DNA from: Chionoecetes opilio
Lineage: Eukaryota; Arthropoda; Malacostraca; Decapoda; Majidae
Direction of reading: 5' to 3'
Assembly (NCBI GenBank): GCA_016584305.1
Contig: JACEEZ010002651.1
Span: 28,501-92,500 of the forward strand
Length of the DNA: 64,000 nt
The notes under the pieces: generated by a model
Told to the model about the DNA's origin: nothing
Seen by the model: only the letters and a program-made list of their open reading frames with translations
Databases searched by the model: none
In this document: one piece after another, positions 1 through 11,040 of the stretch
Position numbering within the stretch: the first letter of the stretch is position 1
How the letters are laid out: every line of letters starts with the position of its first letter
Made by a program: the position numbers and the translations under genes

Positions 1-2464
1 CACCCCTTAAACCTCAAGGCTCGGTGAGTCTCAGCAGATACTGGTTTGTTTGTTTACTCTCCCAGCCACGCTCTCTATCACTCTTGAAGTGTTATATGAC
101 ATAACTGGTATCTGGTCCCCCCTTTGCAAAAGGTACTAGTCACAAAAGGGTACTTACTAGCTGTCAGACGCGCATTGACAGTTTGCTGAACTACAGCCAG
201 CAGTCTTTCTCTCTGAGCCACTTTATGCCTTGATGTCCTCGGCATGGTGGTGAAGGAGGTAGAGAGCGTGAGGTAGATCAATCCTGCGCTGAATAAATGG
301 TCTGGAGGGAGCAGGAATGGTGGAAGGCTGAAAGATGAGCTGCGACACCCGGCCTCTCCCTCTACTCCCTCACAACTGAGACCTTGAGACGATCCTCTGT
401 CTCACAGAGAGGGACTGAGAGGTGACAGTTTGCCTATGCCAGTACATATCATACGAGTTTTCTTTACGGATATTTTTCGCTTAGATTTCATAATATTCAT
501 ATGGCTTGACATTAGTGACGAACGAGGGGGGGGGGGGGGTAGAAAATCAACCATAACTCTTTTTTTTTTTGGCTGATTTCTTTATAATACTTTGTCACAA
601 GCTTGCTCAAGTGTTCAACTACGCATGACATTTTTTTTCACCTATTTCGATTTTTTCGGAAATATTCGTGTGACGCTCCCCTTAAATCGGTTTTTTTTTT
701 AAATAAATTTTGTATTATCTATTGTGTTTGTACGTATGTAAGGTACATGTTGTGTAGTGTGAGTAGAGAGAGGAGTTGCCTTTAGAGTGCATGCTGAAGC
801 TTCTCTTTTGTGTAACTGAGACACTAAGGGATATAGACAGAGAGGACACGAGGAGTGTCAATGATAAGTCTACAGCACCCTCTCCGCCCCCGTAAGTATT
901 ACCGCCCCGGAAATATTTCACCATGATCATCGGTATTGATCGATGATCGATATATAGGAGCTACATGCTCCTATATATACTCCTTGCAGACGCTACTAAA
1001 ATAACGAAGATAATAATCACTACTGCCGATAAGATACAATTGCAATCTGACTTTCATCGCTCATATATTAGTTAGTTGGGCAAACATGTGGCAGATTAAA
1101 TTTAGTACCGATAAGTGTAAAGTTTTACATATAGAAAGTACTAACGATTGAAATAACTACTCAATGAACAAACGTGAACATGCCAATGATAGCGAAAAAA
1201 AAAAGCTTTGGAAAAATTATAAACAAATGACCACTAAGTCACTTAAATGATTCCACGCCTCCGAAACAAGCTATATGAAGAGCGACTGCAAAAACTTAAC
1301 ATGTTCAGTTTGTCAAAATGTTAGTTACGAGGAGACTTGATAGAATGATAGTTTCATGGCGTCGATAATATTAACATAGATAATACTATTTATAGTATAT
1401 TGATCGGACAAACACGATTCGTATTAATAGATACAAGATCATTGGTTGAAGATTTCAGTCACATGAAGCGAAGCACTTTTTTTTAATACAGTTTGTTAAT
1501 ATTGGTGCTCTATTCTAGCACAAGTAGTTAATGGTAACATGGTTGAGGCGTTTAGGAACAAACTAGATAAATACATAATATCAACTGCCAACCTCAATTT
1601 TCTTATCTGCGGTCTTATAAAATTTGTTACGTTTATTTATTTATACATTTATTTTTCTTTCTATTTATAGCTTAGTGTATGTCCTCTCCTTCAACTTTTC
1701 ATATCAAAATCTATGCTAGTTTTTCAATACTGCATGGTGTTTTTTCTCACTTTTTTTCTGCTCGCCTCAGCCGTAGGAGGGCGGGGTTGGCAAGAAGGAA
1801 GGAGCCTTCAACTCAACTATGCTATTCGTTTGCCTCTAACACGAAGCAACTAGTGGTAAAAAGTAGTTACAAAGACTGTCCCGTTTGGACCAGTAGGGCT
1901 GTTGCTGTCTGTTCTTCCCTTGTATTCCTCCTCCTCCTCCTCCTCCTACATCATCATCATCATCGTTGTCATCATTATAGATATTTTGGAAATGAAGAGC
2001 TTAAAAAAACAGCAATTTGAATGCAAGGGCTAACAACTTTTTTTTGTAGAATTTCTTATTAGAATAAAGTGCAGAAATAAGTGCATTTTGTTGTGATATA
2101 TGGCTTTTTAGGTGTTGAAATGGCTTGAGCTAAAACCATATTGTGATGAAATCGTTATAACATTGTTAAAAAAAAGGTGCAATCTCCATGTTCAAATGGG
2201 TCGGCCTTCATCATGTGATGTTAGCAATTACATGGTAATGTAAAGGAAAAGATAACAACAAAGATGAAAGTGCCTATACCATGTCAGTAAATTCATATTT
2301 GATGTCATAATCAAATAATTCATCCTTGTTATAAGTGAGTTAGGTTTCAATGTAGTGAATTTAGAAAGAAAATACTCTTAGGTGAATATTGTGTACTCAA
2401 CCAGTTATGCATAGAGCAATATATATAAATTGATTTATCTTTTTCCTTTAAATCTTGAACCCAG
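1..2464. other. Intronic or upstream non-coding sequence
   Basis: No coding exon, RNA gene or recognisable transposon was found. The stretch is AT-rich with homopolymer runs (G-run near 527-538, T-runs near 560 and 690, a CTC/ATC-rich patch at 1926-1975). It precedes the first recognised dynein exon and ends in that exon's splice acceptor, so at least its right part is intron. Upstream dynein exons must lie left of the window because exon 1 here starts in mid-codon and mid-domain. Confidence 0.6.
949..979. repeat. Short perfect hairpin
   Basis: The arms TATATAGGAGC and GCTCCTATATA flank a loop of about five bases, giving a stable cruciform or hairpin. It may be the relic of a small inverted-repeat element. 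Nothing else marks it as functional. Confidence 0.5.
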
Positions 2465-2648
2465 TGAATTCAATGAGGCTTACACAGCATTCTCCATCCT
2501 CACCTATGATTGTTTGGATCCTGCTGAGGATACATTCAATGAGGGTCATCAACAATTCAAGAAAAAGGTTACCGAACTTGAGCAGCGCCTCAGCCTCATC
2601 GTCAAGAATGCATTGCAGGAGTCTCAGAGTCCAGAGGCATATTTCAAG
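2465..2648 (+). CDS. Axonemal dynein heavy chain, exon 1 of 6 in window (DHC_N1 tail)
   Basis: The exon opens after an AG at 2463-2464 with the last base of a split codon and closes on a whole codon before GTAAGAA at 2649. Its product contains YDCLDPAEDTF, then a KKVTELEQRLSLIV helix, then PEAYFK. This matches the dynein tail pattern of F..F....YD.LD, then a helix I.DLE.RL, then s.FK. Axonemal heavy chains are ATP-driven minus-end motors of cilia and flagella, and the DHC_N1 tail binds intermediate chains and partner heavy chains. The upstream ATG at 2430 lies inside the intron and is not the start. The gene must have earlier exons outside the window. The paralogue (DNAH9/11/17-like) is inferred from the combined six exons. 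Confidence 0.85.
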
Positions 2649-2834
2649 GTAAGAATTTTTTTGGGGGGGAAACTTAAAGAAAAAAAGATTGAAGAATACA
2701 TATAAATAGATGATGGTGAAATAAGTTAAAGTATATCGTATGATCACATTGTATGAGCACTTATTAAACGAGAATTCGATCATACGAGACTGATGACTTT
2801 GCACCCATTTGCGGTGTATGAGTAATATATGCTT

Positions 2835-3169
2835 GATATGAGTATGGCTCGTTGGGCTGAGTACTTTGGGCAGTTGTTCACGGTGGATCCTCCAATTGAA
2901 CAGCTTCACACCACTGGATTACGGGCAGTGGATATCGATCCTCCCATTGATGAAACCGCACCCTCTCTTGAGGAAGTCAGAAAGGTTGTAGCAAAGTTGA
3001 GGGGTAGAAAGGCAGCTGGTGTCTGTAATATCAGTGCAGAGCTCATCCAAGCTGGGGGCGAGGCCATGATCCGCGGGTTGCATGCTATCCTGACTGCCGT
3101 GTGGCAATCAGGTACCATTCCTCCTGACTGGAAAAGGGGGCTGGTCGTCCCTATCTGGAAAGGGAAAGG
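2835..3169 (+). mobile_element. RTE-A, left fragment (LINE reverse transcriptase)
   Basis: About 110 codons of the linker and early reverse-transcriptase region of the window's main LINE family are open here: MARWAEYFGQLF, then PSLEEVRKVVAKLRG, GVCNISAEL, and PPDWKRGLVVPIWKGKG. The fragment begins abruptly 186 bp after dynein exon 1. It stops inside the GKGKG codons at an AAGGG where the LTR element starts. The same LINE resumes at 8362 after the LTR element, so this is the left half of one interrupted copy lying in the sense direction of the dynein gene. Confidence 0.85.
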
Positions 3170-4166
3170 GTGTACCGAGACGGGGGTACACTACTTGAAT
3201 ATTATGAGTAGAGGCAGGACAGGAGATGAGAGAGTGTGGCGGGGGCTGGTACTTTGGTAGCTGTGGTCGAGACGGCCAGGCGAGGTGTGTGGTCAAGCAC
3301 GTGGGTTCAAAGGTCTGTGCATTCATTGTCTTAGCGTATCCTTAAAATATACGTAAGTGTGTGTTTTTACCGAGTGATTTGCCATTATTATGTTTACGAG
3401 TTTTTCTAGCTTGCCGAATTCAAAGCTTTATTTTTTATTGTGTTTTTACCGAGTGAAATTCCATCCTTCAGTTTTTTAAGCTTGCCGAATTTGAGGCTTA
3501 ATTTTCCTTTGTGTCTTTACTGAGTGATTTGCCATTATGTTTCCCTAATATTTTTTAGCTTGCCGAATTTGAAGCTTTACTTATAATTTCTAAACTGCAT
3601 ATATTTCTAAATCATATATTCTCATAACAGTGAAAGTCAGTGATTATTTCAGTGTTGATTAAGTGAGTGATATTCCATTATATTTCCCTAAGTTTTTTTA
3701 GCTTGCCGAATTCGAAGCTTTATTTATAATTTCTAAACTGCATATATTTCTTATTCATAACAGCGAATATCATTGTTTTGTTGTGTGGCGTGTATGTCTT
3801 GTTTATGCTACGGTACTGCTTTTTGGTCAATAATTACCAACGTGTAGACAGAAGATTGATTATATATTGCTCAGCAGGAACAGCAGTTGTTGGGATATGG
3901 GCCAGGCACACGTGGCCTGGTCACGAGGCGGAACGCGGAATCTGACCTCCAAGATGAGTGAGGAGCTAATGACTAAGTGAGGCCGAATCATTGATTGAAA
4001 GATTTGTCACCAATTCTTTATTGGTGATGTGGGCCTTTACTGCTCTAGGCGGCCCACAAGGCCGAATCACGCGCCAACCGTATTTATAAGCGGGGTCAAA
4101 AGGCGAGTTGCCATAAAGAGTGTTGCTATATATACCCAACCTACGACACCAGTACAGTAGGCTACA
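3170..4166 (-). repeat. Left LTR of the LTR element (expanded copy)
   Basis: This LTR matches the right LTR over its ends: ACTTGAATATTATGAGTAG near the start, and TCAATAATTACCAACGTG and GAGTTGCCATAAAGAGTG later. It is about 1.0 kb against 0.45 kb because it carries two extra blocks: a tandem array at about 3359-3770 and roughly 80 bp between two copies of AGGCCGAATC near 3980-4067. TATTTATAAG near 4081 sits in the promoter-like part. Confidence 0.7.
3359..3770. repeat. About 100-bp tandem array inside the left LTR
   Basis: Four imperfect units each contain TTTTTACCGAGTGATTTGCC-like and AGCTTGCCGAATT motifs followed by an AAGCTTTATTT-like stretch. The right LTR lacks the array, so it expanded in, or was lost from, one LTR after insertion. 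Confidence 0.75.
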
Positions 4167-4564
4167 TTACTCCCCGTCGAAAGAGAATTCGTGTCCTCAC
4201 GGATTATAGGGGATATAAAGATATGAACATAACTTATGAGATATAAAGTGCCGTAAGGGTAAACAAAATATATAGGTGGATGAGAACAGCAAAAAAAATG
4301 GAGGGAAAATTAGCCTATAACCAAAAATGACGCTAAGGAGAACATGAAAATGAATCACTCAAAAATATATATATGGAAATTACTACACCAAGAAGATAAC
4401 ATGAGAAAGTCACACAAAATATTGAGATAAACCGTACCAAAGGAGAAAATATGAGAAAATCACAGAAATGGAAATATATAAATCATACCAAGGGAAAATA
4501 TGTGAATATCACTCAGAAATGGGAAGATAAATCACACCAGAGTAGATAATATTTCAAAGTATAC

Positions 4565-4890
4565 AACAAAGTAGATAAGTTAACCACCCTGACAAGTAGC
4601 GGACTGAAATAAGCAGAGACTATTTTAAGTTAACCACGCAACCGAATCGTAGACAGAAAATAAGCAGAGATTATATTGAGTTAACCACGCAACCGAGTCG
4701 TGGACAGAAAATAAGCAGATATTATATTGAGTTAACCACGCAACCGAGTTGTGGACATAAAATAAGCTGATCAAGATATTACCTGGTTCACCACTCAAGC
4801 ACACATGCAGGACGTGGACTGAAATATGCAGAACAGTAAATACGTTAACCACGCAACCGAGCCGTGGACAGAAAATAAGTTGAGACATTA
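4565..4890. repeat. Minisatellite of about 52-bp units
   Basis: Successive units share GTTAACCACGCAACCGAGTC, a GTGGACAGAAAATAAGCAGA-like second half and an ATATTATATTGA-like end. Three units are adjacent and a diverged fourth follows near 4845. The array lies in the internal region of the LTR element. Short open frames across it are repeat artefacts. Confidence 0.8.
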
Positions 4891-4960
4891 ATATGCAAAA
4901 TATAAGCATGGGAACCAAAATCACAAAAGCACGCAAAAATTACATCATTGGTCTTGAGAA

Positions 4961-5357
4961 ACCGTATACATGAGTAAAAGTGGAAATTATGACCAAGAGA
5001 TTCCAGATCTAAGGTCTTCAAAACAGTATACCAAAATAGACAATTATGACCAAAATAGGCGTAACATACACACCAGTGTCACAACAGACACAAAAATGAG
5101 GACATCTTACTCCTTGTCAAAGACGCGCTGAAAACTTAACACAAGCGAACAGCGAGGCAGGAGATAGCCATAAACAGTTATTTATGCTCCACACCAGCTG
5201 AAGCACCAGGTCAAGCCAACGAAGGAGAGAAGTGGTCGTGAGAACAGTATACAATATCAAAAGTGGAAATTATGACTAAGATTCCAGATCTAAAAGTCTT
5301 CAAAGCAGTATACCAAAATAGAAAATTATGACCAAAATGAAACGTACTTACACACCA
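4961..5357. repeat. Tandem duplication of about 280 bp, second unit split by RTE-B
   Basis: The first unit (about 4961-5242) includes AGTGGAAATTATGAC and later AACACAAGCGAACAGCGAGG. The second unit starts at 5243, is cut at about 5369 by RTE-B, and resumes at about 6543-6710 with the same AACACAAGCGAACAGCGAGG motif and CCAACGAAGGAGAGA. The duplication predates the RTE-B insertion. Confidence 0.75.
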
Positions 5358-5369
5358 TGTGCCAACACA

Positions 5370-6542
5370 ATCAATCAATCATTGGGGGCATACGCCGGGG
5401 GGCGCGTCGCCTCGCCCACCCTACGACGCCACTCCCGGGGGTCACCACGCGCGAGTTCCCATGCAGGCTCCTTTCCCATACCAAGCAGCTCTCGACAAGA
5501 AACATAAACTTGCCCCAGCCACGAGCCTTGTGGGCGCCCCCTTGGCCTCCTCCACGCCGGATTGTCTCTTACAGATACAACCCGATGGGAAGGATCGGTT
5601 TCAGGGTAGCGTGCCACATGCCCATATAGCCGAAGTTGGCGCTGACGGACTGTGCAGGTAATAGGCCTCGATTCAGTCACACGGTGCAATCGCTGATTTG
5701 ACACGTAATCATCCCAGCGATACCCCATGATTCTGCGAAGAGACTTATTACCAAAGGCATTGATTCGTCTCTTCAAGTCACTATTTAGTGTCCATGTCTC
5801 ACAACCATAGAGTAAGACAGGGATCACAAGCGACTTGAAGATCCGGATCTTTGTCCTCCTGCACAGGTACCGACAACGCCAAATACTCCCACTGAACGAG
5901 TCCATAACACCGTGGGCTATGCCAATCCGTCGTAAGACTTCTTGACGTGACCCGCCGTCATTATGGACTGCGCTACCAAGGTATGTAAAACTTTCCAAGA
6001 TCTCAATGTCCTCGCCACACGCATGAACAGACTGTACTGCTTCATCTAGTAAGTCTCCAAACACCTGGACCTTGGTCTTGAGCCAGGAGACCTCAAGTCC
6101 CAAAGGCTTTGCCTCCTCGTGCAGCGCCTCGAGAGCCATCACCAGGACCTCCAGCGACTCAGCAAAGCTTACTGCTTCATCGGCAAAAACAAGATCAGTG
6201 ATCTTGGTGTTGCCAACGGATGCTCCACAATCACTTTGATCTACAACCTTGTCCAATACCCAGTCCATACAAGCGTTGAAAAGTGATGGGGCAAGGACGT
6301 ACCCTTGCCTCACTCCTGTATTCACAGGAAAGAAGCCGGAAACACCTGCCCCACACTTCACAGCACTCTCAGTCCTAGAATACAGACCAGTTATCAAACC
6401 AATAGTCCTTGCAGGAATCCCTCGAAGTCGCAGAAGATCCCAGAGTGACTCACGATGCACTGAGTCAAACGCCTTCTTGAGATCAACATAGGCTGCAAGC
6501 ATCCCCTGTCGAAACTCACGTCGGCGTTCCACCAGGACACGA
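5370..6542 (-). mobile_element. RTE-B, 5'-truncated LINE copy nested in the LTR element
   Basis: An unbroken minus-strand frame of about 389 LINE codons covers the second half of the reverse transcriptase and the C-terminal region. Visible motifs are AAYVDLKKAFDSVHRESLW (motif A), GVRQGYVLAPSLFN (motif B), LLYGCETWTLNSDLKRRI and the family's terminal ATRPPAYAPND. The stop codon lies in a TGATTGATTGAT tail (plus-strand ATCAATCAATC at 5370). Motif C reads FADE instead of FADD, so a catalytic aspartate is changed and the copy is probably inactive. The 5' end is truncated inside the RT at the LVERRREFRQ region. It is antisense to the dynein gene and is the third layer of a nest: RTE-A, then the LTR element, then RTE-B. 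Confidence 0.9.
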
Positions 6543-6710
6543 CAACGACAGACGACACATAAAAAGAGGAAAGTCATCTTCTTCCGTCATAAGACACGCT
6601 CAAACTCAACACAAGCGAACAGCGAGGTAGAAGATAGCCATACAGTAGTTATCTATGCTCCATACCAGCTGACCATACCAGGTCAAACCAACGAAGGAGA
6701 GATGAGTTGA

Positions 6711-7760
6711 GGAGTGGGCGGCGGGTGTGGGCGTGGGCGGCGGGGCGCTCAGAGAGACCCAGCCGAGGTGGGCGGGCGCGGGCGACATCCCGTGGGAGGG
6801 CGTGTGGCGAGTGGGCGCGCTGAGAGAGCCAGCCGAGACGGGCGGCAAGCTGGAGAGAGGCAGAGAGGGGGCGAGGAGACAGGCCACGGGAGGCGCCCGA
6901 CCTGATCCAAGCGGGTGGCCATGACTCAGCCAGGGGGGGCGGAGCATCAGGGAGCGGCGGCGGGCGGCTGTCCGCAGCGCCGGAGGGTTCGGGAGGGGAC
7001 AAGCCATTGTCTACCATAGCGGAAGGTGGGGGGAGTGAACACGCGGTACACCACCAAGCAAGGTCGTGCCGTTCCGAGGCAGACCGTGAAATCCTACCCT
7101 CAGCCTACGAGGGATGCAGGGGAGTGACTCGCAGGTTAGAAATGCGGGAATAAACAGGAAGATAGATAATCACGCAAAAATTGTTTGTAGCCCAATTCGC
7201 GCACACAAATCACACTCGAATGAGATAAATAGCCCAAAATATAGCAACACAGTGCAGAGATGAAAAATATTACCAGATATGAGTCAAGCGAGAGCAAAAT
7301 ATATATAGGGCACGGTAAAATCACAGAAATAACACAAAGCACACGAAATTGATCACGTTTTCAAAGTGACAAGAAAAATATGAACGGCCACAGTTTTCAA
7401 GTGACGTGAAAATAATATAACACTCGCTGAACCACTCACGTTAACAGGGAAGCAGGAACAGGCTCACGAGGGCACCACGAGGGGCTCGTGAAGGGGGTGC
7501 AAGAGGCACGAGAGTGTGGAGACCACACGCGACATCAGGCGGTCGTGTGGGTGCGCATGGGCGTGCAGAGATAGCACACAACATCAGGCATGGGTGGGCG
7601 TGCGGCCGTCGCACGTGACATCGAAACAGGAACAGGGCGCCGTCATGGCGGGCTGAAACATCATGGACGTGCAGGAGGAGGATCGTAGATACGACGAGGC
7701 AGAACATCAGGGTAGAACATCAGGGAACCAACATCAGGCTATCAGAGGAGCACGTGGTGA

Positions 7761-7859
<99 letters not shown>

Positions 7860-7911
7860 CCCACACAAGGAACACACAAACAATAGACCAAACAACAAGA
7901 TGCCACCATAC
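6711..7911. other. Rest of the LTR-element interior, GC-rich then AT-rich, no gene
   Basis: The part from 6711 to 7010 is strongly G-rich on the plus strand (GGGCGGCGGG-like runs) and yields only low-complexity frames. The part from 7011 to 7760 is unremarkable. No gag- or pol-like motif was found on either strand. Confidence 0.5.
7763..7858. repeat. (TA)n microsatellite
   Basis: An almost pure TA array with GTATATATAC at its right edge lies just inside the right LTR. The Ile-Tyr open frames through it are not genes. Confidence 0.98.
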
Positions 7912-8361
7912 TATACCGGTACGGTGGTACATCACTTGAATATAATGACTAGAGGCAGGACAGGAGATGAGAGAGTGTGGCGGGCGCTGGTAGCTGTGGT
8001 CGAGGCGGCCAGGCGAATGGGAATGTGGTCAAGCACGTGGGTTCAAGGTCTGTGTATGTCTATGCGTCCTTAACACATACGTGTGTGGGTATGGGTCAAT
8101 AATTACCAACGTGCAGACAGAAGATTGATGATATATTGCTCAGCAGGAACAACAGTACAGGAGATGTTGGGATATGGGTCAGGCACACGTGGCCTGGCCA
8201 CGAGGCGGAACGCGGAATCTGACCTCTAAGACGAATGAGGAGCGAGTGACTAAGTGAGGCCGAAGGTCACGCGCCAACCGTATTTATAAGTGGGGTCAAA
8301 GGGCGAGTTGCCATAAAGAGTGTTGCCATATATGCCCAACATACGACAGCAGTACAGTACA
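7912..8361 (-). repeat. Right LTR of the LTR element
   Basis: It is a direct repeat of 3170-4166 without the tandem array and the 80-bp block. The start reads TATACCGG where the left LTR has TGTACCGA, so its terminal TG/CA dinucleotide is mutated. The end, AGTACA, abuts AAGGG of the interrupted LINE. Confidence 0.75.
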
Positions 8362-9508
8362 AAGGGACTGTCAGGACTGCAACAATTACCGCGGTATTAC
8401 ACTGCCAGGCAAGGTGCTTGCCCATCTGACACGGATCCGCAGTCATCTGCTGAAGCATTAGAGACCTCAGCAGTCTGAGTTCACGCCTGGTAAGTCAACA
8501 ACGGACCGTATCCTAGCGCTTCGTGTCCTGGTGGAGCGCCGACGTGAGTTTCGACAGGGGATGCTTGCAGCCTATGTTGATCTCATAAGGCGTTTCACGC
8601 AGTGCATCCTGAGTCACTATGGGATCTTCTGCGAATTCGCGGGATTCCTGCAAGGACTATTGGTTTGATGACTGATCTGTACTCTGGGACTGAGAGTGCT
8701 GTGAAGTGTGGGAGAGGTGTATCCAGCTTCTTTCCTGTTAATACAGGAGTGAGGCAAGGGTGCGTCCTTGCCCCATCACTTTTCAACACTTGTATGGACT
8801 GGGTATTGGGCAAAGTTGTAGATCAAAGTGATTGTGGAACATCCCTCGGCAACACCAAGATCACTGATCTTGTTTTTGCTGATGATACAGTATTCTTTGC
8901 TGAGTCGCTGGAGGTCTTGGTGATGGCTCTCGAGGCGCTACACGAGGAGGCAAAGTCTTTGGGACTTGAAGTCTCCTGGCTCAAGACCAAGGTGCAGGTG
9001 TTTGGAGGCTTACTAGATGAAACAATACAGTCTGTTCATGCTTGCTCTGAGGACATTGAGATCTTGAAAAGTTTTACATACCTTGGTAGCGCAGTCCATA
9101 ATGACGGCGGGTCACGTCAAGAAGTATTACGACGGATTGGCATAGCCCACGGTGTTATGGACTCGCTCAGCAGGAGTATTTAGCGTTGTCGGTACCTGTG
9201 CAGGAGAACAAAGATCCGGATCTTCAAGTCGCTTGTGATCCGTGTCTTACTCTATGGTTGTGAGACATGGACACTAAATAGCGACTTGAAGAGGCGAATC
9301 GATGCCTTTGGTAATAAGTGTTTCGGAAGAACCTTGGGGTATCGCTGGGATGATTACGTGTCAAATCAGCGATTGCACCGTGAGACTGAATTGAGGCCTA
9401 TTACCTGCATAGTCCGTCAGCGCCAACTTCAGCTATATGAGCATGTGGCACGCTACCCTGAAACCGAACCTTCTCATCGGGTTGTGTCTGTAAGAGACAA
9501 TCCATACG
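8362..9508 (+). mobile_element. RTE-A, right fragment
   Basis: The LINE resumes at the codons for DCNNYRGI. It then shows STTDRILALRVLVERRREF, GVRQGCVLAPSLFN, the catalytic FADDTVFFAES, VQVFGGLLDETIQ and LLYGCETWTLNSDLKRRI. It carries small deletions near 8405 and 8428, a frameshift near 8590 and a stop at about 9181. It ends at about 9508 in the codons for VSVRDNP, before the normal 3' tail, so unusually the 3' end is missing. The GGLLDET and SLGNT residues put it in the second of two LINE subfamilies in the window. Confidence 0.85.
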
Positions 9509-9732
9509 TTTCAAACCAGCGATCTCACACACCCAAATCTTTCTCACCTTCTGATTTTTTAAGCGATATAGTGTACCTATTACCAGCATTTTTCCTATCA
9601 ACATTTATTACGCTACACTTGTCAATATTAAATTCCATCTACCACTTGAGTACCCACTCGTTAAACTCATCTAAGTCTCCCTGCAAACTGTTTACCTCAG
9701 ACTGTTATCTAATAATCCTACGTACATAATCA

Positions 9733-9905
9733 TGAAAGACAAATTGTGTACCATTACCTGGTCGGATTCGAACCCGAGCACAGGGTGTCTTACTCACCTC
9801 GCTATTCAGAGGTATAAAATGAAAGGATACGCACCCCTACATATCCTTCCTCCAGCCTCCCTCAGCTCGATAGGGGCAGGATGCGACTTTAATCTATCGC
9901 GGCCA
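9733..9905 (-). mobile_element. tRNA-derived SINE, copy 1
   Basis: Read on the minus strand, a GGGTTCGAATCCG B-box follows a GCGAGGTGAGTAAG A-box-like stretch at tRNA spacing. A body follows with AAATTGTGTAC beyond the head. The same unit repeats immediately downstream. This is a SINE head, not a functional tRNA, because no acceptor stem closes. Confidence 0.7.
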
Positions 9906-9926
9906 GGACAGACAACAAATATAATC

Positions 9927-10085
9927 ATTTAAGACAAATTGTGTACTAGTACCTGGTCGAGTTCGAACCCGAGCACGAGCCTTACTCACCTCGCTATTCA
10001 GAGGTATAAAAGGAAAGGTTACGCACCCCTACATATCCTTCCCCTAACCTCAACTCGATAAGCGCAGGATGCGACTTTTATACCT
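9927..10085 (-). mobile_element. tRNA-derived SINE, copy 2
   Basis: It repeats copy 1 closely: AAGACAAATTGTGTAC, GTTCGAACCCGAGCAC, CTCGCTATTCAGAGGTATAA, ACGCACCCCTACATATCCTT. An inverted partial copy follows directly at about 10075-10125. Confidence 0.7.
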
Positions 10086-10125
10086 CCGAATAGCGAGGTG
10101 GATAAGACGCCCTGTGCTCGGGTTA
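10075..10125 (+). mobile_element. Inverted SINE head
   Basis: ATAGCGAGGTGGATAAGACG then CCTGTGCTCGGGTT is the tRNA-like head of the same SINE in the opposite orientation, butted tail-to-head against copy 2. Confidence 0.6.
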
Positions 10126-10780
10126 ATTAGTATAGTCGAAATTTGGTTTCATTAGTACGGTGTTCTGTTTCATTTCGGCATTAGGCCTTCTCAGTCGTCA
10201 GTCCTTAGTAGCTTTCGTGAGCGAAGGTCACAAAGCTCGAGAGCTACGTGTTTGATTCATTGTAGCTACTGACTCCATAATCATGTTATCAAAGAAACGA
10301 ACAATTAAAGATGAACATAATAATAATAGCCCAGCGGATATGGAACAATTTTGAGTGGAATTGTGCACAATTTGCTACAAGCACCAAATTTTGCACAATG
10401 GTGCCTTTTGCTATCCTAAAAAGATATAGCTATGGAGACATTTGAATAAATGGATGTAAACTTGTTTTTTTGGGCACTTCTTCCAAAAGGCCATCAATAT
10501 TTTTTTACGTCTCATATCTCTGTTTCTAGGACAGGTAGAATAACAATCTTGGTGTCTAAACATACATTTTTGAGGTTAAAGAATCCATTGGAAACAAAAA
10601 AAACCCTATAAATTTCTTAGTTTTACAACAACAATAAAATAATAAAATCAGATTTTTTTTTATCAAAGTCCACAAATATGTGAGCAACTCTTGAATATCA
10701 TGCTAGAGCCAACTATTCATGCCACAATAACATAACTTAGAACATCTTATGCAAATATGAAAATATCCTTTGGTCACTTG
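10126..10780. other. Intronic AT-rich sequence, nothing recognised
   Basis: No coding, RNA or repeat structure was recognised beyond simple AT-richness. Confidence 0.4.
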
Positions 10781-11040
10781 GGTTATAAATATTGTGAGCT
10801 ATACACGTATATATATCATATACGTATATATATATATATATATATAGCAATTATGATGAGGGAACTTTTTAGTTCAGTGTTTTAACAGAAAGAAAGTTAT
10901 GTATGCATTACACGTATATCTAGGTAATTATAATGTTTGCAGTAGCATTTATACAATTTTAACGTATCTACGGCCCAGACATCCGATACACAAAAATCCA
11001 GTGACAATACACAGCTATTTGTATACAGTTTATTGAATTC

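Larger units (their letters stand above)
3170..8361 (-). mobile_element. Non-autonomous LTR retrotransposon inserted in RTE-A
   Basis: Two direct copies of one sequence (3170-4166 and 7912-8361) bound the segment. The interrupted LINE reads ...AAAGGG before it and AAGGG... after it, so a 5-bp AAGGG target duplication fits. Outer ends are TGTACCG and GTACA. I place it on the minus strand. Beside the right LTR, on the minus strand, TGGTGGCATC could be a tRNA primer site. Beside the left LTR, GACGGGGAG could be a polypurine tract. I found no gag, protease, integrase or reverse transcriptase of its own. The only RT inside belongs to the nested RTE-B. It is therefore a non-autonomous (LARD-like) or gutted element. 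Superfamily is not assignable from what remains. Confidence 0.7.

Noticed and set aside
1679..2020. 113-codon frame before dynein exon 1
   Set aside because: It contains simple CTC and CAT repeats and has no homology or splice support.
2430..2464. ATG at 2430 as a start for the dynein exon
   Set aside because: The AG acceptor at 2463-2464 and loss of family similarity upstream show this part is intron.
2448..2909. 153-codon minus-strand frame opposite dynein exon 1
   Set aside because: It is an antisense shadow of the exon plus AT-rich intron, with no domain.
6606..7017. Two proline/alanine-rich minus-strand frames
   Set aside because: GC-rich interior of the LTR element. No domain and both frames are equally open, so composition explains them.
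7720..8073. Ile-Tyr repeat frames here and at 36016, 43516, 60017 and 60529
   Set aside because: They translate TA microsatellites. No flanking coding signal.
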